Positions 33,612 to 42,391 are shown, counted from the stretch's first letter. The stretch is DNA of 64,000 nt from Haematococcus lacustris (GCA_030144725.1 JASKMD010000012.1:7849333-7913332); one strand, 5' to 3'. The notes: a model not told the origin generated them from the sequence alone. Numbers and translations: made by a program.

Positions 33612-34558
33612 CGACGCCCCTCCACCCATGCTCGGAAGTATACAAGGCTGCTGCATTGCTTGACCGCTTCGTGAGTAGTACCTACTACCTGGCCACTCTG
33701 TAAGGCCACACAAGGTGTGTAGGCCATTGCTACGTTACCTTGCTCGACTTGTTGGGTCCGATCCCTCCCGCCCGCCCTCCGCTTGCGTGTCCAGCTCCGC
33801 CCTGACCCCCTGCTGCTCCGCTGGAGGGGTGGGCAGCCCAGGGGCAGCACCAGCACCAGCTGTCTGCTGCTGCCAGGGGGGTGCAGCAGGAGGGGGGGGC
33901 AGGTCAGGGGCAGCACCAGCACCAGCTGTCTGCTGCTGCCAGGGGGGTGCAGCAGGAGGGGGGGGCAGGTCAGGGGCAGCACCAGCACCAGCTGCCTGCT
34001 GCTGCCAGGGGGGTGCAGCAGGAGGGGGGGGCAGGTCAGGGGCGGCACCAGCACCAGCTGCCTGCTGCTGCCAGGGGGGTGCAGCAGGAGGGGGGGGCAG
34101 GTCAGGGGCAGCACCAGCACCAGCTGCCTGCTGCTGCCAGGGGGGTGCAGCAGGAGGGGGGGGCAGGTCAGGGGCAGCACCAGCACCAGCTGCCTGCTGC
34201 TGCCAGGGGGCAGCTGGGCCTCGAGGCGGTGGTGAGCACGCTTGGCAGTAGTCATAGCCAGTTCCTGTTGCTTCACCACAGCCTCAAGAGTCTCGTTTTC
34301 CAACCTCTGCTGCCTGTGTGATGCCTGCAGATGCTTGTGCTTCTCCTCAAGGTCGAGCAAGGCAGCCTCAAGGACCTCCTCACAAGCCTGCTGCAGCTGG
34401 GCCTCGGTCATGAGCATCTCATTCTCGGCCTGCACCTCCTTAGCGACAGCCTTAGCCTTCCTTGCTGTGGCTTTCAGGCCATTGGGACTGTGTAGATAAG
34501 CAGCCCTAGGTGATTTTGTTTGGGCTACGTATTTAGCACGCTGCCGACTGCGAACCAT
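33557..34558 (-). CDS. Coiled-coil ORF with 22-residue repeats, in element copy 2
   Basis: Starts ATG (34556-34558) MVRSRQRAKYVAQ. About 100 residues of heptad-like, Glu/Leu/Ala/Gln-rich sequence follow (KAVAKEVQAENEMLMTEAQL; LEEKHKHLQASHRQQRLENE), then about six 22-residue repeats containing CPPLLLHPPGSSRQLVLV encoded by the minisatellite. The N-terminal coiled-coil block is absent from copy 1. The C-terminal region overlaps the plus-strand ORF at 33291-33611. It might be a captured host exon or an element protein; the repeat part may be mere minisatellite translation. Confidence 0.35.
   Translation of the reverse strand: MVRSRQRAKYVAQTKSPRAAYLHSPNGLKATARKAKAVAKEVQAENEMLMTEAQLQQACEEVLEAALLDLEEKHKHLQASHRQQRLENETLEAVVKQQELAMTTAKRAHHRLEAQLPPGSSRQLVLVLPLTCPPLLLHPPGSSRQLVLVLPLTCPPLLLHPPGSSRQLVLVPPLTCPPLLLHPPGSSRQLVLVLPLTCPPLLLHPPGSSRQLVLVLPLTCPPLLLHPPGSSRQLVLVLPLGCPPLQRSSRGSGRSWTRKRRAGGRDRTQQVEQGNVAMAYTPCVALQSGQVVGTTHEAVKQCSSLVYFRAWVEGRRYIGLACHVHCFDCGDCP
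33836..34212. repeat. 66-bp minisatellite, element copy 2
   Basis: GGTCAGGGG recurs at 33902, 33968, 34034, 34100 and 34166, a 66-bp period. Homologous to the array at 8086-8470. Confidence 0.9.
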
Positions 34559-34586
34559 ATGGGAGGCACTTGCGCAGCTGTGCTTC

Positions 34587-35035
34587 TAGGCTGGGGCTGG
34601 GAGGGCCTGGGAAGGGGTGGGAGGGGTGGGGCTGGGGGTGGGAGGGGGTGGGAGGGCGGGGCTGGGGCTGGGAGGGGGTGGGAGGGGGTGGGAGGGGTGG
34701 GGCTGGGGGTGGGAGGGGGTGGGAGGGCGGGGCTGGGGCTGGGAGGGGGTGGGAGGGGGTGGGAGGGGGTGATGCAACCTCTGCTCACACACGAGGGTGG
34801 GAGGGGCTGGGAGGGGGTGGGGCAAGAGGGGTGGGCTGCCCAGGGGTGGGAGGGGGTGGGGCTGGGGCTGGGAGGGGGTGGGAGGGGGTGGGAGGGGTGA
34901 GGTGGGAGGGGGTGGGAGGGGGTGGGAGGAGCTGGGAGGGGGTGGGAAGGGCGGGGCTGGGGCTGGGAGGGGGTGGGAGGGGGTGGGAGGGGGTGGGGCT
35001 GGGGCTGGGAGGGGGTGGGGCTGCCAGGGGGTGGT
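34587..35035 (+). repeat. G-rich array (GGGAGGGGGT-type), G-quadruplex-prone
   Basis: Dense runs of GGGAGGGGGTGGGAGGGGGT with GGGGCTGGGGCTGGGA interruptions over about 450 bp. Copy 1 carries a short version at 8448-8525. All long Gly/Trp or Pro/Ser/His open frames over this stretch are artefacts. Confidence 0.9.
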
Positions 35036-35280
35036 CCGGTTGGGCTAGTCAGCACTGCAAGGCAAAGTTAGGTCACGCCAAAGTATGTTCCCGCAAGCCT
35101 ACTCAATGAAATGACGTGCTTTCTTCTCCAACAGCAGTGTCGTTGAGTAAGGAACAATGTTGACACTCGAAAGTCTGGAAAGTCATAGTGGTCAGCTCAC
35201 AACATGCCGATTTGTGCAAGGGGGTCCCTTTTTCTGTGTGGCTGGCTAGAGAGACCTCTTTCCATTCGCACCTCGCAGCA

Positions 35281-35505
35281 ATGTCGAGTGTCAACTTGCC
35301 CAACGACGGTCCTCCGACACCGCCTGCACCAATGAAAGGCTTGCGGAGTGAGCCTGGCGGGCTAAACATTGATTGTACTTCTGGCTCGATAGCAAGCGCA
35401 GTTCTATCACTGATGCCGCTACATACCACTAGAACAATCGGTTGTGAGCAGCTGAGGTGTGTCCGCGATCGCTTGCGCCGGCATGGCCTCACTTGCAAGG
35501 ATTAA
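35281..35505 (+). CDS. Conserved short ORF near right TIR, element copy 2
   Basis: ATG at 35281: MSSVNLPNDGPPTPPAPMKG, EPGGLNIDCTSGSIASAV, then RLRRHGLTCKD and TAA. Counterpart of 8784-8996. Confidence 0.25.
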   Translation: MSSVNLPNDGPPTPPAPMKGLRSEPGGLNIDCTSGSIASAVLSLMPLHTTRTIGCEQLRCVRDRLRRHGLTCKD

Positions 35506-36029
35506 CGCGCCGCTTGGCAGTAGACGCGTAGTAATTCTCCGGTGCCAATGTGACAAACGCTATCGAAAACGGTGCAGTATAGAGTGAGTATTTGCATGAA
35601 GATTACCAATCCCATGTTGGGGGCTCCTGACTACAGCCCTCATGCTACACCAAAATAAAGCATGAGTTGGAATCAACCTGGCTGCGAGCTCATCATTGTA
35701 AAGGCTACTGACAGTGGGTCACCCCTCCCATTGAACCACCACGTAAGGGACATTTGACTTTTCGGCGTGCCTGGTGAGAGTTGAGTTGTCATTTTAACGC
35801 GAAATGCCTTATCTCTGCGCCGCGCTTGCGCCTGCGCGCCCGAGCTGCTGGCACCCACGGTGACCGGGAGTCTGCCAGGCACGCGAACGGTTCCGCTCTG
35901 CGCAATGGGCCTTTCAAGTGCTGCTCCGCAACACCCACAACGCAAGATGCAGAGTTCTCCGCTGCGGTACACTGCGGTATACTTTACGCATGGAGCCCAG
36001 ATTTCTCAACGTCATCTTACACAGCCAGC

Positions 36030-36269
36030 TCAGTCGCACTCTGCCTGCTCATTCAGATGCTGCAGCACTATGTATCGTAGGTCAGCTCGCAATGTGCCGA
36101 CTGGCACATACAACCCCACTGCCTTGCAATACTCGTTTAACATTTTCACGCTCAGCTTCTTACCCAAGGTGCACAGCTGCATCACGCTGTCTGGTGCAAA
36201 TGAGCACCGAAGGATAAGGCACTCATCGTCCCAATGCTTGTCATCCCTCTTCTGATCGAACATGGGCAT
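36030..36269 (-). CDS. SAP-like ORF truncated by retrotransposon insertion
   Basis: A minus-strand frame reads MPMFDQKRDDKHWDDECLI, then LSVKMLNEYCKAVGLYVPVG and TLRADLRYIVLQHLNEQ before the stop. The last ~40 residues resemble a SAP-type helix-turn-helix DNA-binding motif. The frame runs into the left LTR of retroelement copy 1. Across the empty site (joining 36266-36270 to 42633 onward) it stays open as KPFEA upstream, so the element appears to have landed in this ORF. No family is confirmed. Confidence 0.35.
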   Translation of the reverse strand: MPMFDQKRDDKHWDDECLILRCSFAPDSVMQLCTLGKKLSVKMLNEYCKAVGLYVPVGTLRADLRYIVLQHLNEQAECD

Positions 36270-36270
36270 G
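36266..36270. repeat. 5-bp target-site duplication (left), GCATG
   Basis: GCATG directly precedes the left LTR; GCATG directly follows the right LTR at 42628-42632. This marks 36271-42627 as one intact insertion. Confidence 0.9.
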
Positions 36271-36506
36271 TGTAGCGTTCCGATTCTGCACTAAGCGGAT
36301 CGGCGCTAGTGTCACTGCTGAAGTGTGATACAGGCAGGTTAAGTGGTGGGCTGTACTGCTGCCCACCATTCGGGTTCGATCCCCGGAGGCCGTTTTATGT
36401 CTTAGCCTGGTTGCGCTGCAGCAGTCTGACACCTGTAACTGCGGTTAGCGTTGCATGGCGTTCACACACTGAAAAGATTTAAGGCGCGTTCTTTCTGAAC
36501 GCTACA
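36271..36506 (+). repeat. LTR 1 (left LTR, copy 1)
   Basis: 236 bp, starting TGTAGCGTTC and ending GAACGCTACA, so the termini are a perfect 10-bp inverted repeat with TG...CA ends. Contains a TGTAA poly(A)-like signal (36434-36438) and a tRNA-like segment (36344-36386). Confidence 0.95.
36344..36386 (+). other. tRNA-like hairpin plus T-arm/B-box in LTR
   Basis: TGGTGGGC (36344-36351) pairs with GCCCACCA (36361-36368) across a 9-nt loop. It is followed by CGGG-TTCGATC-CCCG, a T-arm with the exact TTCRANY loop and a Pol III B-box (GGTTCGATCC). GGTTAAG upstream resembles a D-loop. The acceptor stem does not pair convincingly, so this is tRNA-like, not a tRNA gene. The same segment is in all five LTRs. 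Confidence 0.6.
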
Positions 36507-36507
36507 T

Positions 36508-36527
36508 TGTTTTCCGAATTCCGATAC
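36508..36527 (+). other. Possible primer-binding site, copy 1
   Basis: In copies 2 and 3, TGGTTTCCGTATTCCGATAC starts one base after the LTR, where a tRNA 3' CCA end would pair. Copy 1 has a diverged version beginning TGTTTTCCG. The tRNA species is unknown. Confidence 0.4.
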
Positions 36528-36546
36528 CTCAGTGACTGGCCGCACC

Positions 36547-38115
36547 ATGACTGACACTACGCCTAATGGCGAAACACCAGGCGCAAGTATGTCCAGCGGT
36601 CCTGCGGGTTCCCAGGCCATATTGGCCCAGGCCCTATCTGATCCCGAGTTTGCCAGGTCCCTGAGGGCGGCTTTGTTCCCCGACGGTGGTCCTGCTGCAA
36701 CTCCGTCGCGGAATGGGCAGGGCGATGGCCCAGTCCCTCCAGGCGATGAAGAAGACGAAGAGGAGGAGCAGGATGAGGAAGAAGAGGCTGACGACGTCTC
36801 TGAGGGCGAGATTGACCTGTCTTCCGCAGACCAGCTGGCCCAGCCGCTGCTGGACACGCAGGACCAGCTGAAGGAGGCTAAAACCAAGCTGGCCAAGATG
36901 GAATCTCGCCAAAAGCTGACAGATCGCACACTGGCTGCGCTGGCTGAAAAGGTGGGTCTATTCCCAGGGTCCCCTCCCTCCATTCAAGACAGGCTGTTTA
37001 GTATGCGCACTCCGTCCCCGAGTCGGTCAGGTACACGCCCAGCGTGTATTCCTGGTACCTTTAACTCGATCGGTGGGAGAGGCGGCGCTCTGCACCACCT
37101 CTTTCCCCAGGTCACTAGTCAGGCTCCAGCTGCTAAATCTGTGCCTGGCCCTGATAAGTGGACAGACAATTGCACCAAGTCTCGCCGCAGGGCCTCTGCC
37201 TTCTGTGACGACTTAGAAGCACATTGCTTGCGCTTCAACCTGGACATTGCCTCTGTCTTTCCTGCATTCCTGTCCGGGGCTGCGCGTGATGCTTGGTTGC
37301 CATCCATCCGTGCTGCTCATTTCGCACAAACACGCACCGCACCTACCTGGCCTTACCTGCGACTGTCCTTTCTTGAGTATACAGGAGACGACTTGCGTGA
37401 CGATCAGACTGATGCCCAGAAACAGCTACTTGAAGGCAGCATTCGCATGTCGTCCCAGCTCCTTCTGAATGAATATGTCACTGCTTTCAGGAACAATCTG
37501 CTGACTGCTGGTGTCCAGTGCATGGATGAGAGTTTGCTTGTCTCCCTGTTTATCAAGGGACTGACATCTGAGCTGAAAAAGGCAGTCCTAAGGGATTCTG
37601 CTCCTTTTCCTGCCTTCACTCTGGCTCAGGCTATCGACTCTGCCAGGCAGGCTCAGCGTGCTGCTGAGATCCTTGCTGAGGCAGTCGGCACCAAGCGGCA
37701 TGTTGCTGCTGTGCAGGCCAGGCAGCTGACTGAGGGTCTGGAGAAAGCTGGCAACCCTCGTCCTCCTAAGAGCACCCAGAGCGACCCACCTGCCAAAGTC
37801 CCAGCCCGTTCCAGGGGCTTCAGGGCTGGCATGGCTGCTGGTCCTGCTGCTGGCTATCGTGTCATTCTGAAACAGAAGGCTGAGGAGGCTGTTGAGCAGT
37901 CCAACATGAAGCCAGGCCAGTATTGTCATCATTGCTATGATCCCAGGCACCTTAAGCCTCTGTGTCCCTATAAGGACATGCCAGCTCTGGAAGCCAGGAA
38001 GCTATCTGGCTACCCTCGTCCTCCTGCTGATGCAAAGGCTGCAGGGAAGCGTCCTTCTGAGCAGCATGACTCTGAGCCCAAGAAGGGCAGGCTTGCGTCT
38101 GCCAATGGGAAGTGA
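36547..38115 (+). CDS. gag: Gag polyprotein, copy 1 (intact)
   Basis: ATG at 36547 (MTDTTPNGETPG) is the first ATG after the LTR; 522 codons to TGA 38113-38115. It has an acidic Glu-rich stretch (DEEDEEEEQDEEEE), a coiled-coil-like region (LKEAKTKLAKMESRQ), a capsid-type core (WTDNCTKSRRRASAFCDDLE; RDAWLPSIRAAHF; LTSELKKAVL) and a retroviral zinc knuckle YCHHCYDPRHLKPLCP (CX2CX4HX4C, 37921-37968). It packages element RNA into particles. Copies 2 and 3 have a GAG-to-TAG change at the codon corresponding to 36808-36810, so this is the only full Gag in the window. Confidence 0.9.
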   Translation: MTDTTPNGETPGASMSSGPAGSQAILAQALSDPEFARSLRAALFPDGGPAATPSRNGQGDGPVPPGDEEDEEEEQDEEEEADDVSEGEIDLSSADQLAQPLLDTQDQLKEAKTKLAKMESRQKLTDRTLAALAEKVGLFPGSPPSIQDRLFSMRTPSPSRSGTRPACIPGTFNSIGGRGGALHHLFPQVTSQAPAAKSVPGPDKWTDNCTKSRRRASAFCDDLEAHCLRFNLDIASVFPAFLSGAARDAWLPSIRAAHFAQTRTAPTWPYLRLSFLEYTGDDLRDDQTDAQKQLLEGSIRMSSQLLLNEYVTAFRNNLLTAGVQCMDESLLVSLFIKGLTSELKKAVLRDSAPFPAFTLAQAIDSARQAQRAAEILAEAVGTKRHVAAVQARQLTEGLEKAGNPRPPKSTQSDPPAKVPARSRGFRAGMAAGPAAGYRVILKQKAEEAVEQSNMKPGQYCHHCYDPRHLKPLCPYKDMPALEARKLSGYPRPPADAKAAGKRPSEQHDSEPKKGRLASANGK

Positions 38116-38155
38116 GGTGTTGCCCAGCCAGGCCAGTGCCACGCCTGTGCTGTGG
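38113..38155 (+). promoter_or_regulatory. Gag-Pol stop codon with predicted readthrough pseudoknot
   Basis: TGA (38113-38115) is the only stop between gag and pol, which share one frame with no ATG at the start of pol. 13 nt later CAGGC (38129-38133) can pair with GCCTG (38143-38147), and CCAC (38139-38142), inside that loop, can pair with GTGG (38152-38155): an H-type pseudoknot. Copies 2 and 3 have TAG with the same potential structure. The layout resembles gammaretroviral stop-codon readthrough. Confidence 0.6.
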
Positions 38156-41100
38156 TACATGCTGATGAACCTGTCTTATGCACCTGTGCTACTGATATGA
38201 CTGGGACTGAGCCCCAGCTGATGGTTGTTGATGGTGTTGCTGTGCATGCTATGAGCCAGCCTTTCCCTGATCCAACTGTTGATGGCCATGCGTTCTCTGA
38301 GCAGACTGCTGTGTCAGCAACTCAGAACTGTGGGTCCTGTTTCAGTGCTGCTGACCCCTGTGTGGGTCATATTCTCTCGTGTAAGACTGCCCTGTGTTGT
38401 CCCCGTGCACCGTCTCAAGTCATCTTGGGGGTCTCTGGTCAAGACGACAAGGTGAGGTTCCAGTTTGCTGGCACCATTGACAATCATGCCTGTCACATGT
38501 TAGCTGATAGTGGTGCTGATGCATCACTCATCAGTGCTAGCTTTGTTCAGCTGCATAACATCCCAGTATTTACTTATCCCATGTCACTCAGGTTTGATGT
38601 TGCCAACAACCAGCCTGTGATATGTGAGCATTATGTCAAAGTGCAGCTGCGCATCAACAGCTTCTGCTGCATGTGCCTGTTGACTGTCATGCCTGACCTG
38701 GTTCATGCTTATGACGTGCTCCTGGGTGCTGACTGGTTGACTGTGCAGGGAGCCTTGGTCGATTACGTCGACAAGACTCTTACCCTGCGCACTCCCCAAG
38801 GTAATAAAACCTTGCACCCACACACAGGTGACCAGAGTGCTGCTGGCCAGTGTGCTGCCACAAGGCCACCTGGATCCACCCACTCACTGCCCCGCCCACC
38901 TGCTGCTGTCCTTGCTGCTGTGTCCAAAGCCAATCCAAAGGTTCTTGTGACAGCAAAGCAAGCAGCCAGATGGCTGCGTAAGGGTGGCTCAGCCATGGTA
39001 GCTATGGTGTCTCTGGAAGACCTTGCCTTACCAGTAGACGCTGTGTCCCATGTACAGAGGCAGCACCTGCAGGATTTGCTTGATGAATACTCTGATGTAT
39101 TCCAACCTATCACAGGACTCCCGCCAGAGCGTGCAGTAGGGCACTCCATCCCCTTGCAGCCTGATGGCAAGCCTCCAGCTAGGCCCAGCTATAGGATGTC
39201 CAAACCTGAGCAAGATGAACTGCGTAAACAGATCACTGACCTGCTAGCTAAGGGCCTGATAGAGCCCAGCTCATCACCCTATGCTGCACCTGTGCTGTTT
39301 GTCCAGAAGAAATCAGGTGAGCTGCGCATGTGTATTGACTACCGCCAGCTAAATAAGATTACAATTAGGGACCAGTATCCTTTGCCACGCATTGATGATC
39401 TGTTTGATCAGCTAGCAGGAAAAACTGTGTTCTCCTCCCTCGATCTGCAGGCTGGTTACCACCAGATCCGCATCAGGACCGCGTTCAGGACTCCCATGGG
39501 GCACTACCAATTCAAGGTACTGTGTTTTGGCCTGACAAATGCTCCTGCCACGTTCCAACGTGTCATGAATGAAGCATTTGCTGAGGTGATCAATGACTGT
39601 GCACTCGTGTACCTTGATGACATCCTGGTGATGTCCAAGGACAGTGAGGAGCACCTAGTCCACCTCAGGCGTGTGTTTGACTTATTGCGTAAAAATAAAT
39701 TTTATGCTAAGCTATCTAAATGTGAATTTATGCAGAGAACATTAAAGTTCCTAGGCCATATTATTAGTGCTCAAGGCATCTCTGTTGACCCGTGTAAAGT
39801 TACTGCAATCTCTGAATGGCCAGTACCTACTAGCCTCAAAACTCTGCAGTCTTTCCTGGGCGCTGCTAACTATGTACGTAAATTTGTACATAATTTCAGC
39901 ACTATTGCTGCACCCCTCACTAACCTGACTGGCCCCAAGAAGGAGTCCTTCCCTTGGAAGGCATGGCCTCAGGCTGAGCTGGATGCGTTCAATGCTCTAA
40001 AGCAGGCCATTTCTAATGTGCCTATGCTCAAGCTTCCTGATCACAGCAAACCGTTTCAGGTGCACTGCGATGCGTCCCTTGAGGGCATCGGTGCAGTCCT
40101 GATGCAGGATGGCTACCCATTGGCGTATTACTCCAGGAAGTTAATTCCTGCTGAGATTAATTACACCACGGGCGAACAGGAACTGCTGGCATTGGTATCT
40201 GCTTGCCAACAGTGGCGATGCTACCTGGAAGGGGTACCATTCACACTGTACACAGATCACAAGCCGCTCATCTCTCTGCCTACTCAAACTATACTCTCAC
40301 GCAGGCAGACTAGATGGATGGAATTCCTGGCCCGCTTCTCATATACCATTGAATATCTACCTGGTATATCAAATCCTGCTGACCCGTTGTCACGCATTCC
40401 AGCAGCCCCATTGCAGACGTGTAAGGGCTCTGGTGCAGATAATGTGCGTAGTATTCTAGTGACGACTAGAAGCCAGCGTCGTTCTCAGGAGGGGGAGGAA
40501 ACTTGTGCTGAGGCGCAGAAAAACAGTGCTGGTGCTGCCGCTGCGCCACCCACACAACCACCACCAAGCCATGGTGCTGGTGCTGCCGCCAGGCCACCCA
40601 CTAAGCGTGTCACTTGGGCTGCTGATATACCAGCAGATGGAGAACCCAGTGCACCCAAACCACCAGGTCCCTTGTCAAACCTGCATGAGTGGTTGGTCAG
40701 AGCTTATGCTGCTGATTCCAACTTCACCAAGCGTAGGAAGACAAAGAACTTGTACCTGGATGAACATGGCTTATGGAGACATCAAAAGAGACGTACAGTC
40801 ATTGTGCCCCGTGACAAACAGCTACGAGAGCATATCCTGCATGAGATGCACGATGCTAAGTATGCTGGCCACGTTGGGATCACTAAGACATTGGAACGTG
40901 TCATGCGTGTGTTCTGGTGGAAACACTTACGCACTGATGTGCGTCACTATGTAACAACATGTGATGCATGCCAGAGAAACAAGTCGGTTACAGCTAAGCC
41001 ATGGGGGTTCCTTCATCCTCTGTCTATACCTGGATACCGCTGGGAAGTCATGCACATGGACTTCATAACCAAACTACCGTCCGGATCACATGGATATGAT

Positions 41101-42108
41101 TCCATCTGTGTATTCGTTGACAGGCTCTCCAAAATGGTGCACCTAGTGCCATGCAAGGAAAGCATGGATGCTCCTGAGTTTGCACAACTCTTCATTGATT
41201 CGGTATTTGTCCATCATGGGCTACCATCTGAAGTTGTGAGTGATCGGGGTTCCCTATTCGTGAGCAAGTTCTGGCAAGCTGTATGCAAGCTAATGGGCAT
41301 GAAACATTCTCTCACCTCCAGCTATCACCCCCAGTCAAATGGGCAGGTTGAGCGGTACAACAAAGTGTTGGAGGAGATGCTTAGGCATTATATCTCTCCC
41401 ACTCAACGAGACTGGCCTAAACACCTCTCGTTTGCCGAGTTTGCAATTAATAACTCATGGCAAGAAAGCATTAAATCTACACCTTTTCTAATCAACTGTG
41501 GACAATCCCCAGTGACACCGGTGACCCATGAGTTACCTCGGTTGCCACCTCCCATGGCCCAGTTCTTCTCTGATGGCTGGGAGAAAGGTGTTCAAGAAGC
41601 CAGAAAATGTATGAAACTGGCACAAAGTCGGCAGTCCAATGGCGCTATTCCACACAGGAAATCCTCGGACAGTATGTTCCAAGTGGGTGACCGTGTGCTG
41701 CTTAGTACCATGAACCTGCGTAACATGGTGGGCAAAGCCAGAAAGCTGCTGCCACGGTATGTGGGGCCTTTCAGGATTGAGGCTCATGTGGGAAGAGACG
41801 CTGTAAAGCTGACCCTGCCACCAGCCATGTCCAGGATCCATCCTGTCTTCCATGTGTCATTGCTAAGACCCTATGAGGGCAACTTCGGTCGTCTACCCCC
41901 CACTGAGCTGGGATGGTTGGATGATTTCCCACAGTATGAAGTAGAGCGCATTGTGAGTCACCGGCATGTGCGTGCAGGTAAAGCAAAGGAGTACCTCGTC
42001 AAGTGGAAGGGTTATGAGGACTCTGACAACACCTGGGAGCCAGCCAGCAATCTAGCAAATGCCCCTGACTGCGTGAACTTGTATAAGGCTCAGAATGGCT
42101 TGCTGTGA
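38116..42108 (+). CDS. pol: Pol polyprotein, copy 1 (PR-RT-RH-IN-chromodomain), RT deletion
   Basis: Open from the codon after the gag stop to TGA 42106-42108 (1330 codons). Domains: aspartic protease ([14 protein letters not shown] at 38505), reverse transcriptase ([51 protein letters not shown] at 39610-39621), RNase H ([20 protein letters not shown]), integrase zinc domain (H-H then TTCDACQ), catalytic core ([32 protein letters not shown] with the Glu) and a C-terminal chromodomain ([29 protein letters not shown], about 41935-42066). Six residues between RT motif A and [10 protein letters not shown] are missing compared with copy 3, so RT activity is doubtful. Expression presumably needs stop-codon readthrough. 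Confidence 0.9.
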   Translation, partial: GVAQPGQCHACAVVHADEPVLCTCATDMTGTEPQLMVVDGVAVHAMSQPFPDPTVDGHAFSEQTAVSATQNCGSCFSAADPCVGHILSCKTALCCPRAPSQVILGVSGQDDKVRFQFAGTIDNHACHMLADSGADASLISASFVQLHNIPVFTYPMSLRFDVANNQPVICEHYVKVQLRINSFCCMCLLTVMPDLVHAYDVLLGADWLTVQGALVDYVDKTLTLRTPQGNKTLHPHTGDQSAAGQCAATRPPGSTHSLPRPPAAVLAAVSKANPKVLVTAKQAARWLRKGGSAMVAMVSLEDLALPVDAVSHVQRQHLQDLLDEYSDVFQPITGLPPERAVGHSIPLQPDGKPPARPSYRMSKPEQDELRKQITDLLAKGLIEPSSSPYAAPVLFVQKKSGELRMCIDYRQLNKITIRDQYPLPRIDDLFDQLAGKTVFSSLDLQAGYHQIRIRTAFRTPMGHYQFKVLCFGLTNAPATFQRVMNEAFAEVINDCALVYLDDILVMSKDSEEHLVHLRRVFDLLRKNKFYAKLSKCEFMQRTLKFLGHIISAQGISVDPCKVTAISEWPVPTSLKTLQSFLGAANYVRKFVHNFSTIAAPLTNLTGPKKESFPWKAWPQAELDAFNALKQAISNVPMLKLPDHSKPFQVHCDASLEGIGAVLMQDGYPLAYYSRKLIPAEINYTTGEQELLALVSACQQWRCYLEGVPFTLYTDHKPLISLPTQTILSRRQTRWMEFLARFSYTIEYLPGISNPADPLSRIPAAPLQTCKGSGADNVRSILVTTRSQRRSQEGEETCAEAQKNSAGAAAAPPTQPPPSHGAGAAARPPTKRVTWAADIPADGEPSAPKPPGPLSNLHEWLVRAYAADSNFTKRRKTKNLYLDEHGLWRHQKRRTVIVPRDKQLREHILHEMHDAKYAGHVGITKTLERVMRVFWWKHLRTDVRHYVTTCDACQRNKSVTAKPWGFLHPLSIPGYRWEVMHMDFITKLPSGSHGYDSICVFVDRLSKMVHLVPCKESMDAPEFAQLFIDSVFVHHGLPSEVVSDRGSLFVSKFWQAVCKLMGMKHSLTSSYHPQSNGQVERYNKVLEEMLRHYISPTQRDWPKHLSFAEFAINNSWQESIKSTPFLINCGQSPVTPVTHELPRLPPPMAQFFSDGWEKGVQEARKCMKLAQSRQSNGAIPHRKSSDSMFQVGDRVLLSTMNLRNMVGKARKLLPRYVGPFRIEAHVGRDAVKLTLPPAMSRIHPVFHVSLLRPYEGNFGRLPPTELGWLDDFPQYEVERIVSHRHVRAGKAKEYLVKWKGYEDSDNTWEPASNLANAPDCVNLYKAQNGLL

Positions 42109-42352
42109 TTTAAATGTGGGACATGGGCTCCACGTGGTCGTGCTGGTTGCTTTGCTGCATGCTATGTGCCTTGGTGTGCTATGGGTCCAGTTGCTCATGT
42201 GAGCCTGGCTTGTTTTGTACCCAGCGTCCACTGACTCTGTGAGTCTGGGCTGAAGGGTCCATGGTGACCATAAACTCCTGAGAGCGACCTGCGTCCGGAT
42301 GGGCAGGAGTTCCAAACTAGCGGTCATGTACTGCGAGTCCATGCCATAATGG

Positions 42353-42391
42353 CCTATGGGCGGAACGGCCATCCCATAGGAGGGGGAGGAA
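42353..42391 (+). other. 8-bp hairpin and polypurine tract before right LTR
   Basis: CCTATGGG (42353-42360) is complementary to CCCATAGG (42373-42380). The purine tract AGGAGGGGGAGGAA (42378-42391) then abuts the LTR, the usual plus-strand priming site. The same arrangement precedes LTR 4 (PPT 49046-49059) and LTR 5 (55185-55198). Confidence 0.85.

Larger units (their letters stand above)
33267..35630 (+). mobile_element. TIR DNA transposon, copy 2, TSD CTACAGC
   Basis: Begins TCAGGCGACCCCAAC and ends GTTGGGGGCTCCTGA, imperfect inverted repeats. The 7-bp CTACAGC flanks it exactly at 33260-33266 and 35631-35637. It is 2364 bp, larger than copy 1 (7511-9176) because it holds an extra coiled-coil coding block and a much longer G-rich array. 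Internal order: ORF (33291-33611, plus), 66-bp minisatellite (about 33836-34212), coiled-coil ORF (minus), G-rich array (34587-35035), ORF MSSVNLPNDGPP (35281-35505, plus). No DDE transposase recognised. Confidence 0.85.

Noticed and set aside
34520..35109. Gly/Trp-rich and Pro/Ser/His-rich ORFs up to 179 codons
   Set aside because: All are translations of the G-rich array in different frames.
36344..36386. Functional tRNA gene
   Set aside because: The T-arm and a hairpin are good, but no matching acceptor stem or clear A-box/D-arm could be folded; called tRNA-like only.
36462..36983. Ser-rich minus-strand ORF opposite gag (and its counterparts in copies 2 and 3)
   Set aside because: Antisense shadow of the acidic Glu-rich gag segment.
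38152..38160. Independent start codon for pol
   Set aside because: The nominal start is GTG within an uninterrupted frame; upstream codons are open back to the gag stop in all three copies, so readthrough is the better explanation.
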